Notes: a model not told the origin generated them from the sequence alone. Shown: positions 11,601 through 20,348, numbered from the stretch's first letter. The stretch is 64,000 nucleotides of DNA from Hippopus hippopus (GCA_946811185.2 OX328113.1:22791521-22855520); one strand, 5' to 3'. A program made the numbers and translations.

Positions 11601-14600
11601 CTGAGATAGAAGCCTTTTGAAAACATTGTGGGAAAAGGAGAAAATGCTGGTAACCAGCATTTTCTCCTTTTCCCACAATGTTTTCTACCCTGCTGGAAAC
11701 AAATTTCAATTTTTGAGTTACGTTTATTTTGTCGCCTGCAAATGCTTTCAATTTGGACCAGTCTAAAATTTTGTCGTTTGGTAAAGAGTTAAGCACTGTT
11801 GTGCTGCACTTTTACACAGTGTTAAAATATAACAAAAGCGACAATTCAATCACTTTAACCCTTTAACTCGCAACAAGAATTAAAAATATAATAAATTCGA
11901 TCTCTTTCGACGGTTGAAAATACACTGAAACTCAAAGACTTTCATCTTGTAAACTTGATTAAACAAGCGGACAGTGTATATCCAAGTCAGACAGCAAGTG
12001 CTGTCCACCCTGGTGTTGATCTATGCCACCCTCAACAGCCACTTTTTTTGTCTATGGCCCTGAGGCACAGGCACTTGTTTTCTATTTACAAGCTTCACCC
12101 TCCATAACCTAACATAAAAGACAAATTGTCCAAATCCATTACCTGCAGAATACCACCCATAGTTCACCCAATGGTTACAATCCACAGTTTTTCACATATT
12201 TCCAAACTCGAATGGGGAAAAATGGTTACTTTCATTAGTTTTTTACGAGAATCATTCAATGTAATACACATACATGTATACATATAGGACGAAACAAATG
12301 GATTAATATTAAGGAAAATGTGATATATAACACATAATGTGACATCGGACAAATCTGATTTTTACCATCACGCCGTTATTCAGTCATTCTCCAAAAATGG
12401 GTACAATTACGAAAAATGCTTGTCTCAATAATAAATACGTGAATTATTCTAACAATTACATACAAATGAAAGATTGACCAGTTATTTTCACGTCACTGAC
12501 GATACTAGCGTATAATAAGTATACTTTGAAAGTCATCAGATTCACTATTGTGACAATATTATCCTATTAAGTGACTGGATGTTGTTAAATTTTGCCTGTC
12601 GCAGGTACTATACACAATATTTGTACTTCTGCTGTATCTTAAGAATAGGTACAATACTGAGGTAGTATACTATATTTTTTGAATTGATACAACTATCATC
12701 TGCAGTCTTTGGATACTTTTCTTAATTATATCCAGAGCTGATATATTTTTTCATCCAAAATCATTTGTCGCAAAATCATACCTAACGTCCATAACACATT
12801 ATGATCAATTTATTGCAAATCTTTTGAACTGTGTCATGTACTCTAAAATACCCTTTTTCAGTTGTGGAATGAATAGAGCTCACGGCTCTTTGATATTTTT
12901 TAACATTCCCTTAAAGTTGAGCTGACTGTTACATATGAAATACAAAAAAGCTGTTTGGGACAAATTGTTTGCTAACATCCGTAACGGCATTTTCTACCAT
13001 AACTTGAGTGGTCCCCGTGAAATTGACGCCGTTTTAGTTTGGACACAATCAAGGATAAATAACTGACACACTGCATGTGAGTCTTTCCTGCATCTCATTA
13101 GCTAAACATCAGTTTCAATGAAATATTTCTAACATCCGTAACGACTAACATCCGTAACGAAATGTTTATTCTTACATAAGTTACTTCTCTTTAGATGTAA
13201 TCCTGGGGGTATAATCTATTTTGACACCGCCACCAATGTATATGTTCGAAAGAAAAACAATCGGCTGCTTGTGTAGTGTTTGGAACCCATGCCAGAGGTT
13301 GAAAGTATGTGCCAATTGAGTTTTCTTGTAAACCATAAACATAGTTTTGAACGGTGATGTTTCTACTGAATGATTATTGTTGATGTGTATCATAAGCTCC
13401 AGGAATGTGACTGTAAAAACAAATTCACCGCCTTAATACCAGTGTTAACATTGAATATTTCTGAACAATCAAATTCTTCCCCTTTTTGTTACGGAAGTTA
13501 GACTTACACCAAATATGCAATTTATTTTATGAAATCAATTTAGACCCGTTTTTAATTTCTTAAATCATGTTTTACAGTCTGTTAAGACGTCACATAGTGT
13601 GTGGAATGTGAAAAGTGCAAGCATTGATGATAAAAATATGTGTATACCGTTACGGAGGTTAGATGAAGTAAAAATTGTACCTCAATCTGTGATTTTTCTG
13701 TCGGTATGACATACGTAGATTGGATGTTGTTCAATTGAGTTATGATTTAGATAAATGTTAACATTAGAAAAACATTTTTAAAGTAAATAATGTTTGATAG
13801 TGTTTAATTGTGGTGTTATGGACATTAGAAATCAGTGGAGGTTTGAATAAAAAATATATATATACTCAGTTAAACACTGGTAAATTCAATAACGTCATAC
13901 TGTAAATAATTTTACTTCAAGGTCCCATATCCGAACACATGATTTCTTTTGCGGAATGGCACTCACAAATGTTGAAAGGTATACGAAACTGAGCTAAAGA
14001 CAGAAAGGAAAAACAAAGACTTTTTTTTAGAAAAAGAACAAAGAAGAAAGAGAGCGGTCGAGTTTACTAAAATAGTAGAAAGTGATTGAGAATACATTCT
14101 ATCAGCGGCATCTTAGTTAACAAATTACATATTTTCTATTACAACAGTTAAACCGCTTGGATCCTGATAAGGCACAAAATAACTTAGTGTCTTACAAGAA
14201 TCAAAGCTGTATGCTAATGGTATCATGATGCATACATACGTAAAGAAAGTTTTATACTTTTTATTTGGCTTTTATCCCCTTTTTGCTAATTAGGTTTCTA
14301 TCTGCAATGCTGGGGTGTAAATCAGTGATGTCATACCGTATGGCTATCAAGATGTTTATATTATTATAGTGCAGGTTCCATTTTTTGTTAAAAAAAAAGA
14401 GCAGAAACTGTTTGTTAATATCACTTTAATATTTAACCCATTTACTGGTGTAAATGTTGTCTGGAACTAGGTTAAACAGCTTGGTTTCTGAGAAGACACT
14501 AAATAACTTAGTGTCTTAAAAGAAATAATAACTGCTTGCTAATGGTATCATGTTGTGGGTGCAGTAATAAGGTTAAATATGTTTGTTTTATTTAAATGAA

Positions 14601-16329
14601 CATGGTTTGCTAACCTCCGTAACAAAAGCACTGGTTAGATTTATACCAGGAATACTGGTGTATACATAAATAATGTCATAGCGTATGTCAGTAAAATGTT
14701 TATGCAGTATATTGGTTCCACTTTTATGTTAAACAGGTTTTCCATCACTCATTTAGAGTACTTAAATTTCAAACATTGGACAATATTTTAACAAAATAAA
14801 CGTTTTCTTAGCATATCGATTTTGTATGATAATGTTTTTGATGTTGTCACAAAACTTGGCCAAATATTTGCTAATCTCTGTAAAAGTTATGAAATCATCT
14901 GTCAAAATCACATACTTAAACAACATATCTCTGTCATAAAAGTCGATTAATAATATCGAACACATGTTGAAGTAGTGTTTCTAACCTCCGTAACATAGTC
15001 TGATACTCGATTATTTTGCAGGCACATTTCTCGGAGATGGTTAATGTTGACTCTGTCAAACTTTGCAGATACTTTATTCGATAGTTGAATTTTACTATCC
15101 AGTAGATATAGTAATCATTTAAGAAACTAAAAATTTGGACATTTTTTCAGGTGTTATTGTACCCATTTTTTGAGAATGACTGTATTTTCAACCTGATATT
15201 CAAATTTCATGGACAAAGCAGATTCATTCAAAATAATCACTGCAGACTAAAATTTCCATCTTACAGTTGGAAAAATGAAAATAAAAAAATCCACTTCCAG
15301 GGTTTCCACCTGAATTACTTGCTTAACCCAGGGATCGTATAGATATACTAGTATATACCTGTATATATACGATCCCTGCTTAATAATCTGTTTGTTACAT
15401 TCCATACATTAGATCGAATATAAATTACAGTAGGACAGGATAAATTTCACGACCTTTTCCAACCCAACTCATCTTCATAAATATATGTATAACCGAAAGG
15501 CAAAAGCATGACATTATCAGGGTAAAAGGGTTCTTACCTCCAGTAAAGTTTCATTAAATCTTGTTCCGTCATGGTTTGAAGTACCTCATCACTTGGGATC
15601 AAACATGGCGGACTTGAAGTTGCCTCAAAATGTCGGAGCTTGAGAAAATGGAGCAAATATAACGAAGATACATGCTTCTGCAATTTCCAGTGAAACGAGC
15701 AGGTGTATTAATTCATTTGGAGTCTAATATAGCAAACGAGCTGGTTTGTTTTCCGTAAGGTCAATAGAGATATTCTTGTTTGGTACACCTACAATTGATC
15801 TGAATGATATATGGTTGGTATCTAAAACACTGTAGGCCTAACGTGCAATGGCCTGGTAACCAATCCAGGTACTAACCACAACGCTGTGGCTTAACGTGTT
15901 GCAAGCCATATACAGCTCTATGGATCCATAAAATCTATCTTATATAACAACCAACTGAATCATGAGATACACAGGACCGTTCACAAGCAGAAATTGACCA
16001 ATAGCGATAAGGTCAGCCTCCCGAGACTCATTTGTCTTTGACAGGGTAGAAAACGGTGTTGGAAAGGGGGGGATAGTTACAAGTATTTTGTCCTTTTCAA
16101 AGGTTGTTTTAAAAGCATTTAATCTTGGGGTTGTTGAAATAAAATACTGCATGGTAAAGGGTTAAGTACATACCGGTTCTTCTTTTCTTTCTAATTTCAG
16201 GCTTTTTTGCGATCCAAACTGGCTACTCGGGCCTAAAAATCCTCCAAAATACATGCATACGAAACAGCACAGAAACATTGCAACAAAGAATGTAGGCCGA
16301 ATCGCTACTTTTGAAACTGCACGACGCAT
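2345..16329 (-). CDS. METTL24: METTL24-type methyltransferase-like protein, complete six-exon coding region
   Basis: Joined from six exons: 16174-16329, 15538-15677, 10316-10444, 8223-8297, 7493-7631 and 2345-2680, giving 324 residues. All GT-AG junctions keep phase (0, 2, 2, 2, 0), which is strong support for the model. Residues 12-33 form a hydrophobic segment preceded by R2, R3, K7 and R11, so a type II signal anchor with the domain in the Golgi or ER lumen is likely. The domain (about 80-324) has PCIVYSFGS (135-143), GCDVYTYDPS (158-167), LKIDIEGFEW (219-228) and MLIEVHAG, the arrangement of the Methyltransf_22 / METTL24 family; D165 and the KIDIEG acidic pair are the expected SAM-pocket positions. 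Sequons at N110 and N210 fit a lumenal domain. The substrate of this family is not established to my knowledge. Length is close to human METTL24 (about 366). An acceptor-like CAG right before the ATG suggests a 5' UTR exon further upstream. Confidence 0.85.
3000..3113 (+). mobile_element. TTAA hairpin MITE, right half
   Basis: GAGAAAATGCTGGTTACCAG followed by a shortened arm, TTTTCAAAAGCC and a terminal GTGGTAAAGGATTAA. The left half is missing. Lies in the last METTL24 intron. Confidence 0.55.
3131..3465 (+). repeat. Minisatellite, unit about 24 bp
   Basis: About 13 head-to-tail copies of a unit near GCAGCTAGCTAAAGATAAAT, with drifting spacing and point changes toward the right end. AGCTAGCT itself is palindromic. 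Inside intron 5 of the METTL24-type gene. Confidence 0.85.
4172..5491 (+). mobile_element. Tandem-core element with complementary ends (GCTCACCTGAG type), copy A
   Basis: Starts AACAAGAGGACCATGATGG and reads GCTCACCTGAG at 4199-4209. It ends with CTCAGGTGAGC at 5477-5487, the exact reverse complement, followed by TAAAA. The core is about five tandem units of roughly 170-180 bp, recognisable by GGACAAGCAAGAAATNCTGT and AGGTAGAGTTA. Near the 3' end are GGACGGAAGGATGG and a hairpin (AGCTCATTCTGAGCA ... TGCTCAGGTGAGCT). No protein coding. The structure recalls bivalve pearl-type or Helitron-like non-autonomous elements, but I cannot prove the class. Confidence 0.65.
5500..6722 (+). mobile_element. 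Tandem-core element, copy B (GGCAACCAGAGTT type)
   Basis: Two higher-order units about 520 bp apart (TATGAGAGCTCTAGCCC at 5611 and 6131), each built of shorter units of about 180-190 bp with GGACAAGAAGATTTTT and CACTAGATGATGCTACATGC. Each ends with CCATGGCAACCAGAGTTCTT. The terminus has GGACGGACG tracts, GATCGATCACAATAGCTCACC and then host sequence, so the last hairpin arm seen in copy A is missing here. The internal units are akin to the element at 49.1-50.6 kb. Confidence 0.6.
7493..7631 (-). CDS. METTL24: METTL24-type gene, coding exon 5
   Basis: Acceptor TTCTATTTCAG|C and donor ACAAAT|GTGAGT bound 139 bp. It encodes residues 168-213, with the family-typical FFSVGLAGRDY and W-x-MKTLESI segments. 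Sequon NHT at 210. Confidence 0.85.
8223..8297 (-). CDS. METTL24: METTL24-type gene, coding exon 4
   Basis: Acceptor TTTTCTTAG|G and donor CCATC|GTAAGT bound 75 bp encoding residues 143-166 (SRFDFGFDLDARNYLGCDVY then TYDP). The Asp of YDPS is the likely ribose-binding acid at the end of the second strand. Phases 2 and 2 agree with both neighbours. Confidence 0.85.
8484..8850. mobile_element. Rearranged TTAA hairpin MITE fragments
   Basis: A left half (GCTCTTTACTAGATGACAAA, then GAAAGCATTTGCAGG) is followed by an opposed fragment and by a hairpin remnant (GGAGGAAATGCTATTTACCA then GCATTTTCTTCCTTTCCC) near 8756-8802. Two or more copies have recombined or nested; exact limits are uncertain. Confidence 0.45.
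8877..9020 (-). mobile_element. TTAA hairpin MITE with palindrome deleted
   Basis: Both outer ends are present (CTCTTTACCAAACAATCCCA at the left, GTTTGGCAAGGTGTTAA at the right). The sequence passes from TTTTGAAAATGTTGTGG straight into TTGTCTGCAGATGC, so the centre and most of one hairpin arm are gone. A natural deletion derivative. Confidence 0.6.
9259..9479 (+). mobile_element. TTAA hairpin MITE, full length
   Basis: AACTCTTTACTAAACGACTT at the left, GTTTGGTAAAGAGTTAA at the right, and an imperfect hairpin around AATGCTGGTTACCAGCATTT. Lies in METTL24 intron 3. Confidence 0.7.
9745..10110. repeat. Probable old interspersed repeat in METTL24 intron 3
   Basis: Starts with AAAAGGGACATAACTGTGTC and continues with text typical of molluscan dispersed repeats (AAGTTTGAAGTAGATCTAAA). 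No ends, tandem units or ORF can be defined, so this is a weak call. Confidence 0.3.
10316..10444 (-). CDS. METTL24: METTL24-type gene, coding exon 3
   Basis: Acceptor CTTTAACAG|A and donor TTTTGG|GTAACA bound 129 bp encoding residues 100-141. It contains YINTIQILC, GGGKEVCLDG and PCIVYSFG, the first motif of the SAM-binding fold. Sequon NQT at 110. A tRNA-derived SINE starts about 40 bp upstream of its acceptor. Confidence 0.85.
10483..10751 (+). mobile_element. tRNA-derived SINE
   Basis: The head resembles a tRNA gene: A-box-like TAGCCCAGTGG at 10495-10505 and B-box-like GGTTCCATACC at 10539-10549, spaced as in a pol III promoter. A tRNA-unrelated body follows and ends with GAATGGCGTTAAACTCCA and a CAAACAA-rich tail. 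It is antisense to the METTL24-type gene and its head lies about 40 bp from the acceptor of coding exon 3. It is not a functional tRNA because the 3' part of the cloverleaf is replaced by SINE body. Confidence 0.75.
10756..10972 (+). mobile_element. TTAA hairpin MITE, decayed
   Basis: TTAACTCTTTACCAGACCAC at the left and AACTTGGTAAAATG at the right. The hairpin reads GAAGAAAATGCTGGTACC, with a degraded right arm ending CTTTTCCCACAATGTTTTC. Confidence 0.6.
10987..11208 (-). mobile_element. TTAA hairpin MITE
   Basis: Hairpin GGAGAAAATGCTAGTAACTAGCATTTTCTCC, where changes in the two central arms compensate each other (CTAG for CTGG on both sides). Ends CCATTACCACATAAACC and GTGTGATAAAGGGTT. Confidence 0.65.
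11564..11792 (-). mobile_element. TTAA hairpin MITE, reference-quality copy
   Basis: Flanked by TTAA on both sides (11564-11567, 11789-11792). Ends CCCTTTACCAAACAATCCC and GTTTGGTAAAGAG. The internal palindrome centred near 11654 is essentially perfect over more than 60 bp. Lies in METTL24 intron 2. Confidence 0.8.
12782..14995. repeat. Dispersed CTAAC-(N)TCCGTAAC motif field
   Basis: A 14-15-base motif near CTAACMTCCGTAACG recurs about nine to ten times in 2.2 kb. Forward copies: 12782 (CTAACGTCCATAACA), 12972, 13129, 13145, 14610, 14871 (degenerate), 14981. Reverse copies: 13488-13501, 13648-13662 and 13815-13828 (degenerate). Spacing is irregular and the sequence between is mostly unrelated. 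The field lies in METTL24 intron 2. Function unknown. Confidence 0.7.
14137..14740 (+). repeat. Diverged direct duplication, about 320-350 bp period
   Basis: The segment 14137-14400 is repeated at about 14455-14740. Both have TTAAACNGCTTGG, AAATAACTTAGTGTCTTA, GCTAATGGTATCATG, then GTCATANCGTATG and GGTTCCA...TTTTTGTTAAA. Traces of an earlier unit are visible near 13880 (AATAACGTCATACTG). Confidence 0.6.
15330..15377. repeat. Small inverted repeat
   Basis: AGGGATCGTATA at 15330-15341 is matched exactly by its reverse complement at 15366-15377, with a TA-rich loop containing ACTAGTATATA. Could fold as a hairpin or be a tiny MITE remnant. Confidence 0.5.
15538..15677 (-). CDS. METTL24: METTL24-type gene, coding exon 2
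   Basis: Acceptor GGAAATTGCAG|AAG and donor TGGAG|GTAAGA bound 140 bp encoding residues 53-98 and two bases of Arg99. It encodes the stem region and the start of the domain (DEVLQTMTEQDLMKLYWR), which resembles the helix that precedes YINxxQxxC in this family. Phase 0 in, phase 2 out. Confidence 0.8.
16020..16165 (+). mobile_element. TTAA hairpin MITE, right half, abutting exon 1 donor
   Basis: Begins within the left arm (CTTTGACAGGGTAGAAAACG) and ends GCATGGTAAAGGGTTAA at 16165. The hairpin is strongly decayed. On the gene strand its TTAACCC terminus starts 9 nt after the coding exon 1 / intron boundary at 16174. Confidence 0.6.
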
Positions 16330-16330
16330 T
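16174..16330 (-). CDS. METTL24: METTL24-type gene, coding exon 1 (start and signal anchor)
   Basis: ATG at 16329-16327 begins 52 codons that hold the basic N-terminus and the hydrophobic anchor (FFVAMFLCCFVCMYFGG). The donor is CCG|GTATGTAC. TTTCACAG immediately precedes the exon, so the exon may be the second one with a non-coding first exon upstream. This ATG is chosen because it is the first in frame after the acceptor and sits ahead of the anchor. A TTAA hairpin MITE begins 9 nt into the following intron. Confidence 0.8.
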
Positions 16331-16472
16331 CTGTGAAATAAAACAAAATCCCAAGTCCGCTCTCTACATCACTGCATCCTTGTCAAAAGTTGGATTATTG
16401 AAATAAATTAGGGATTCATAAATGCATTTAAGAAAATTGTGGGACAAAAGAAGAATCTGCTCGTTGTACTTC

Positions 16473-16685
16473 TTTAACCCTTAGGCTGCTAAGCGATACT
16501 CACTGACCTTTTGCGGACAGTGTAGATCAAGATCAGACTGCACAGAACGTGCAGTCTGATCTTGGATCTACACTATCCGATAAGGAGGTATCTTTCTCCC
16601 AAAGATACTTTGAAATAGCAGAATTTGAGTTTTCACTATCGGCTTGAAAGTGTCATGTTAGTTATTAAGCAGAATTAGGGTTAAA
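16473..16685. mobile_element. MITE with GATCAGACTGCAC palindrome, TTAACCCT ends
   Basis: Ends TTAACCCTTAGGCTGCTAAG and, mirrored, TTAACCCTAATTCTGCTTAA. The central palindrome at about 16521-16573 consists of TGTAGATCAAGATCAGACTG and its near-complement around GAACG. Related copies occur at 17.0, 54.7, 61.4, 62.8 and 63.3 kb. The TTAA-CCCT terminus is shared with the hairpin MITE family. Confidence 0.65.
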
Positions 16686-16989
16686 TTTTGGCACTATATA
16701 TATGTTTGCAGAAAGAACTGCAGATATTATGGAAATAACCTTTCTGATATAGATACACAACCAATGAAATTGTTAAAACAACTAGCCTACTAGATGTAAA
16801 GCGCTCTATACCTGTATGACGTATTTTAGAAAATTTTGAATGAGTCGTTTAGCCGGTTCCTGACGATATGCACATTTAAATCTTCCAACACCATATATAT
16901 GAACTCCAACTCTTTCAACGGCTGCAAAAAACCAACCCACTTATCCAGAGAAAAAAAATACGTATATTATAAATTTTGACTTAAAACTG

Positions 16990-17104
16990 AGTGGACGATA
17001 GCCTATATATTAATGATCAGACTGCACGTTCTGTGTAGTCTGATCTTGAACTTTGCCCTCCGCAAACGCCCCTGTTTTCGTATATAGCACGGAAAGGGTT
17101 AAAT
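16990..17104. mobile_element. MITE fragment, GATCAGACTGCAC family
   Basis: GATCAGACTGCACGTTCTGT and its near-complement GTAGTCTGATCTTGAAC, ending GCACGGAAAGGGTTAAA. Confidence 0.55.
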
Positions 17105-17335
17105 CCTATCGTGTCTTAGTTCTTACTTTATGCTGAAAGTAGCCATTGCAAATCAACAATGTTAGTCTTTTAAATCCTCTTTGAGTATGTTAGTGTCAAA
17201 ATACGTAGTGAACCACGCAGACGTTTATTACCTTTTGTTCATAAATTATTTTCTCAGATGGTGTTATTTTACATCTTAAGTTATTTGCGAAATGATAATA
17301 AAATTAAATGCAGATGACAAACTTATAAATACATA

Positions 17336-18675
17336 CGAGGGTTGTTCGATATGTAATGTGTATTGTACGATATCTCGAAAGCATTCGACTCAAATAATGA
17401 AATGAACATTACATCCCTTCAAAATATTCTCCGCAGTTTGAAATACATAATTTCAATCTCTGAATCCATTTCTGAAATGCGTCACGGTACGCTGATTTAG
17501 GTAGACCTCTGAGGCACTGACTGATGGCTGAGCCAAGGGCTTGTCGGGACTTGTAACGACGACCAGATAAGAACTTTTTAAGTTTTGGAAAAAGAAAAAA
17601 GTCGCATGGGGCTACATCTGGAGAGTATGGTGGGTGTGGCAAGACAGTAACCTTCTCCGACTTCAAAAATTGCTTCACAAGCTCAGATGTATGTGATGGA
17701 GCATTATCATGAAGTAGACGAACATGCCTAAATCCTGACACAGGGCGTCGTTTAAGATAATATTTCTTGAGCTTTTTTAGTATAACATCTCGGTAATACC
17801 GACCTGTAACAATTTTGCCCTTCGGCACCGGAATTTGTACGGCTATACCATCACATGAGAAGAATATGCAATAAAGAACCTTCTTTGTGCTTATGCTTCT
17901 TTTGGCAAATACAGGCCTTCTACCGTGTTTAGTAAGCCATATTTTGTTTCCAATTTTTCTTACTGGTTCGAAATAGTGAACCCATGTTTCGTCACCAGTA
18001 ACAATGTTTGCAAATTGTCTTTGATTGAATTTGGGAAACATTTTGAGCAATTGCTTAGCGGTTTGTACTCGTACCCGTTTTTGGTCATCTGTCAATATAT
18101 GCGGTATCCATCTGGCAGAAATCTTTCGTACTTTCAAAATACGCTTCAAAATGAAATGCAACCGCGATAGCGATATGCCAACAGCGTTGGCAATATCACG
18201 AATCGTGTATCTGCCATCACTTTCAATTATTTCCCTGACTTTTGAGACATTTACCTTGCCTGTTACAGTCACAGGTCGGCCAGATTTTGCTGCATCTTTG
18301 ACGGACTCTGTGCCGGTCAGAAATTTCTTTCTCCACCTACGAACTGTCTCATAAGATACCTTATCAGACCCATAAACTTCCCCCAATTCAGTAAAAATCT
18401 GCATTACCGAATGACCGAGTTTTGTGCGAACTTTTTATATAAGCTCTAATTTCTTCAATATTTTTAATCCGTTTCCCAACCATTTTTACAAAAGTGGTCA
18501 ACGACTAGCTCTAATGAAATGACTATAAGTTTAAAACTATGTGGAGCTAAAGGCTCGTGTTTATACCGTTGGAAAGGTATTGAATAGAGCTATTCAAGCG
18601 TATCATCATCCACGAAATCGTTGAAAGCGTTATCGCGCTGTGGTACAATACACATTACATATCGAACAGCCCTCG
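17336..18675 (-). mobile_element. mariner element, complete with TIRs
   Basis: 1340 bp bounded by 33-bp terminal inverted repeats that start CGAGGGTTGTTCGATATG at the left and CGAGGGCTGTTCGATATG on the mirrored right end, with one mismatch over the length. Both sides are flanked by TA (17334-17335, 18676-18677), the mariner target duplication. The interior encodes a DD34D transposase on the minus strand. The near-identity of the ends implies recent insertion, yet the transposase reading frame has one break. Confidence 0.9.
17409..18483 (-). pseudogene. mariner DD34D transposase with a single-base frameshift near its N-terminus
   Basis: A 331-codon open frame runs from 18404 to the stop at 17409. 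It includes the helix-turn-helix part with RRWRKKFLTG and SGRPVT, WIPHILT, and the catalytic acids in TGDETWVHYF, LLHDNAPSH and YSPDVAPCDFF. Exactly 34 residues separate the second and third Asp, the mariner signature. A start codon at 18483-18481 opens a frame matching the normal mariner N-terminus (MVGKRIKNIEEIRAYI), which goes out of frame at a run of four A on the coding strand (18420-18423); one base too many there explains the break. Everything downstream is intact. Inactive as read, unless the extra base is an assembly error. Confidence 0.88.
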
Positions 18676-18677
18676 TA

Positions 18678-19033
18678 CCTTGTTATTCCTCTATTTGAAT
18701 TGACCTGAAACATCTGCATAGCCTGTAACCATTTCTCGTTTATTTTCGGTTTCCGAAAACAGAGACAGAGAGCGATCTGCTGCCGACTCGTTCTCGAGAT
18801 CTCTGTGTAGGTAAGCGATCGTGTTGCATATCACGAATCTATTCTTGAATACACGAATTTATCCGAACAACAAAGTCGGAAAGTAGTTTTGTCTCGGTTC
18901 AATCCGAAGGATAAGTACAGGATTAAAAACAAACAGCGTCCCATCTTGTCATGAAAAATCAAACAGATCAATACATTGCAATGTGGCCTGACTTTAGCAT
19001 ACTCTTAGTCTGTTTTCATGAACACCAGATTTA
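18678..19033. other. Stretch upstream of mariner, no gene identified
   Basis: Non-repetitive sequence with a somewhat CG-richer patch near 18760-18840 (GAGAGCGATCTGCTGCCGAC, TCGTTCTCGAGATC). Position and composition would suit the promoter or first non-coding exon of the minus-strand METTL24-type gene, but no firm signal was found. Confidence 0.25.
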
Positions 19034-19310
19034 TTAGCTCCACTGAGCAAAGACCAGCCTCAATATAACAAGGCCCTGAGTCTATCATGTGTATGTCCAC
19101 CTCTCCGTGTGTGCCTGTGTCCGTGCGTTGACTAACTTTATTTCTCAACATCTTCTCAAAAACCACTCATCCAATATTGACCAAACTTTATAAAAATGAT
19201 CCTACCATAACCATTTTCAGAATTTTACAGAAGAATGTTGTTCTGGTAAAAACTCGGGTTGCCATGACAACAAAACTGGAAAAAAAACCCCAAAAAATCC
19301 GTGAAAAATA
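19034..19310 (+). repeat. Truncated molluscan dispersed element
   Basis: AGCTCCACTGAGCAAAGACCAG, GTGTGTGCCTGTGTCCGTGC, then AACATCTTCTCAAAAACCAC and GCCATGACAACAAAACTGG. This matches the style of large bivalve dispersed repeats (AGCTCCACTG entry, sugar-like GTGTC tracts) but has no second end. Confidence 0.4.
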
Positions 19311-19661
19311 ATCTTGTACAAAATGTTAAGGTCCAGGGGTGTCCAAATTGGCGTGTCACTTCATGTTATGGGCTCCTACAATTGGTCTGCAACACGTGAA
19401 AAGGGGCATTCGGACATATGCGTAAAATGTCGTCTCGGATCAGCCTGCGCAGTTTGTGCTCGAACATTGAACCAACAACCCCTTGGTTTCAAGCCCCGTA
19501 TGTTACCGTTGGCACATTTTCAGTCTGATTTTCCATTTATATCGATGTAGGGAATTAGAATCTCCTCGACATGTTTCGATCAACCAGTTGTAAGTAACTC
19601 TTTGTGACTGATCTTTGCTTATATCAGATTTTCTTTCAATTACAAAGTGTTGTATTTATTA

Positions 19662-19897
19662 AAATCCCTAACCACACAATCACGACCTGTAACCTGTAAC
19701 GACCTCGAGAAAGACGCCTTAAAAAAAAAAAAAAACATTGTGTGAAAGGAGAAAATGCTGGTTAACAACCATTTTCCCCGTTTCCCATGTTTTCTACCCT
19801 ACCAAAGACAGAAATCATCATTTGAGCTACCTATACCTTGTCGTCTGCAATTGCCTTCAATGTGGTCGAGTCCAAAATTTTGTCGTTTGGTAGAGTT
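19662..19897 (-). mobile_element. TTAA hairpin MITE, decayed
   Basis: CCCTAACCACACAATCACGA at the left and GTCGTTTGGTAGAGTTA at the right. The hairpin is GGAGAAAATGCTGGTTAAC with a degraded right arm. Confidence 0.6.
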
Positions 19898-19935
19898 AGG
19901 ACCACAATAAGACGCCAACTGACCAGCAATCACAA

Positions 19936-19976
19936 GAGCTCTCCATGAGCACTTTGCGGTCAGGTGAGCTAAAGAT
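19936..19976 (+). repeat. 3' end fragment of GCTCACCTGAG-type element
   Basis: AGAGCTCTCCATGAGCACTT then GGTCAGGTGAGCTAAAG, the conserved terminal hairpin and TAAA end without any body. Confidence 0.5.
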
Positions 19977-20348
19977 AAACAGAAATAAAAGATCAAATAA
20001 TACAGAACAGGTTTACGTGATTAAATTGGATACATTTATTGAGTAACTCCATGAAGACAGAGAAAAATACAATTCAACACATTCTATTTCCTGTTTAACA
20101 TGTAATTTAAGAGATATTATTTAACCAAATAACACACAATTACAACATTTGTCATCCTTGATGGTGTTGACAGCTTTAGAAACCGTTGTTGGAGAAGGAT
20201 GCAACCGCTTACAATAAACAGTTGGTCCTTTTCTAACAATGTTTTCATTCCGCTGAATTAGAATCAGTTTTTTCCTTCACAGGTTTGATCTTTGTGTATT
20301 TGTTGTGGCAGTTCTTGAATGCTCTAAAAGTAACTGTACAATAATAGG

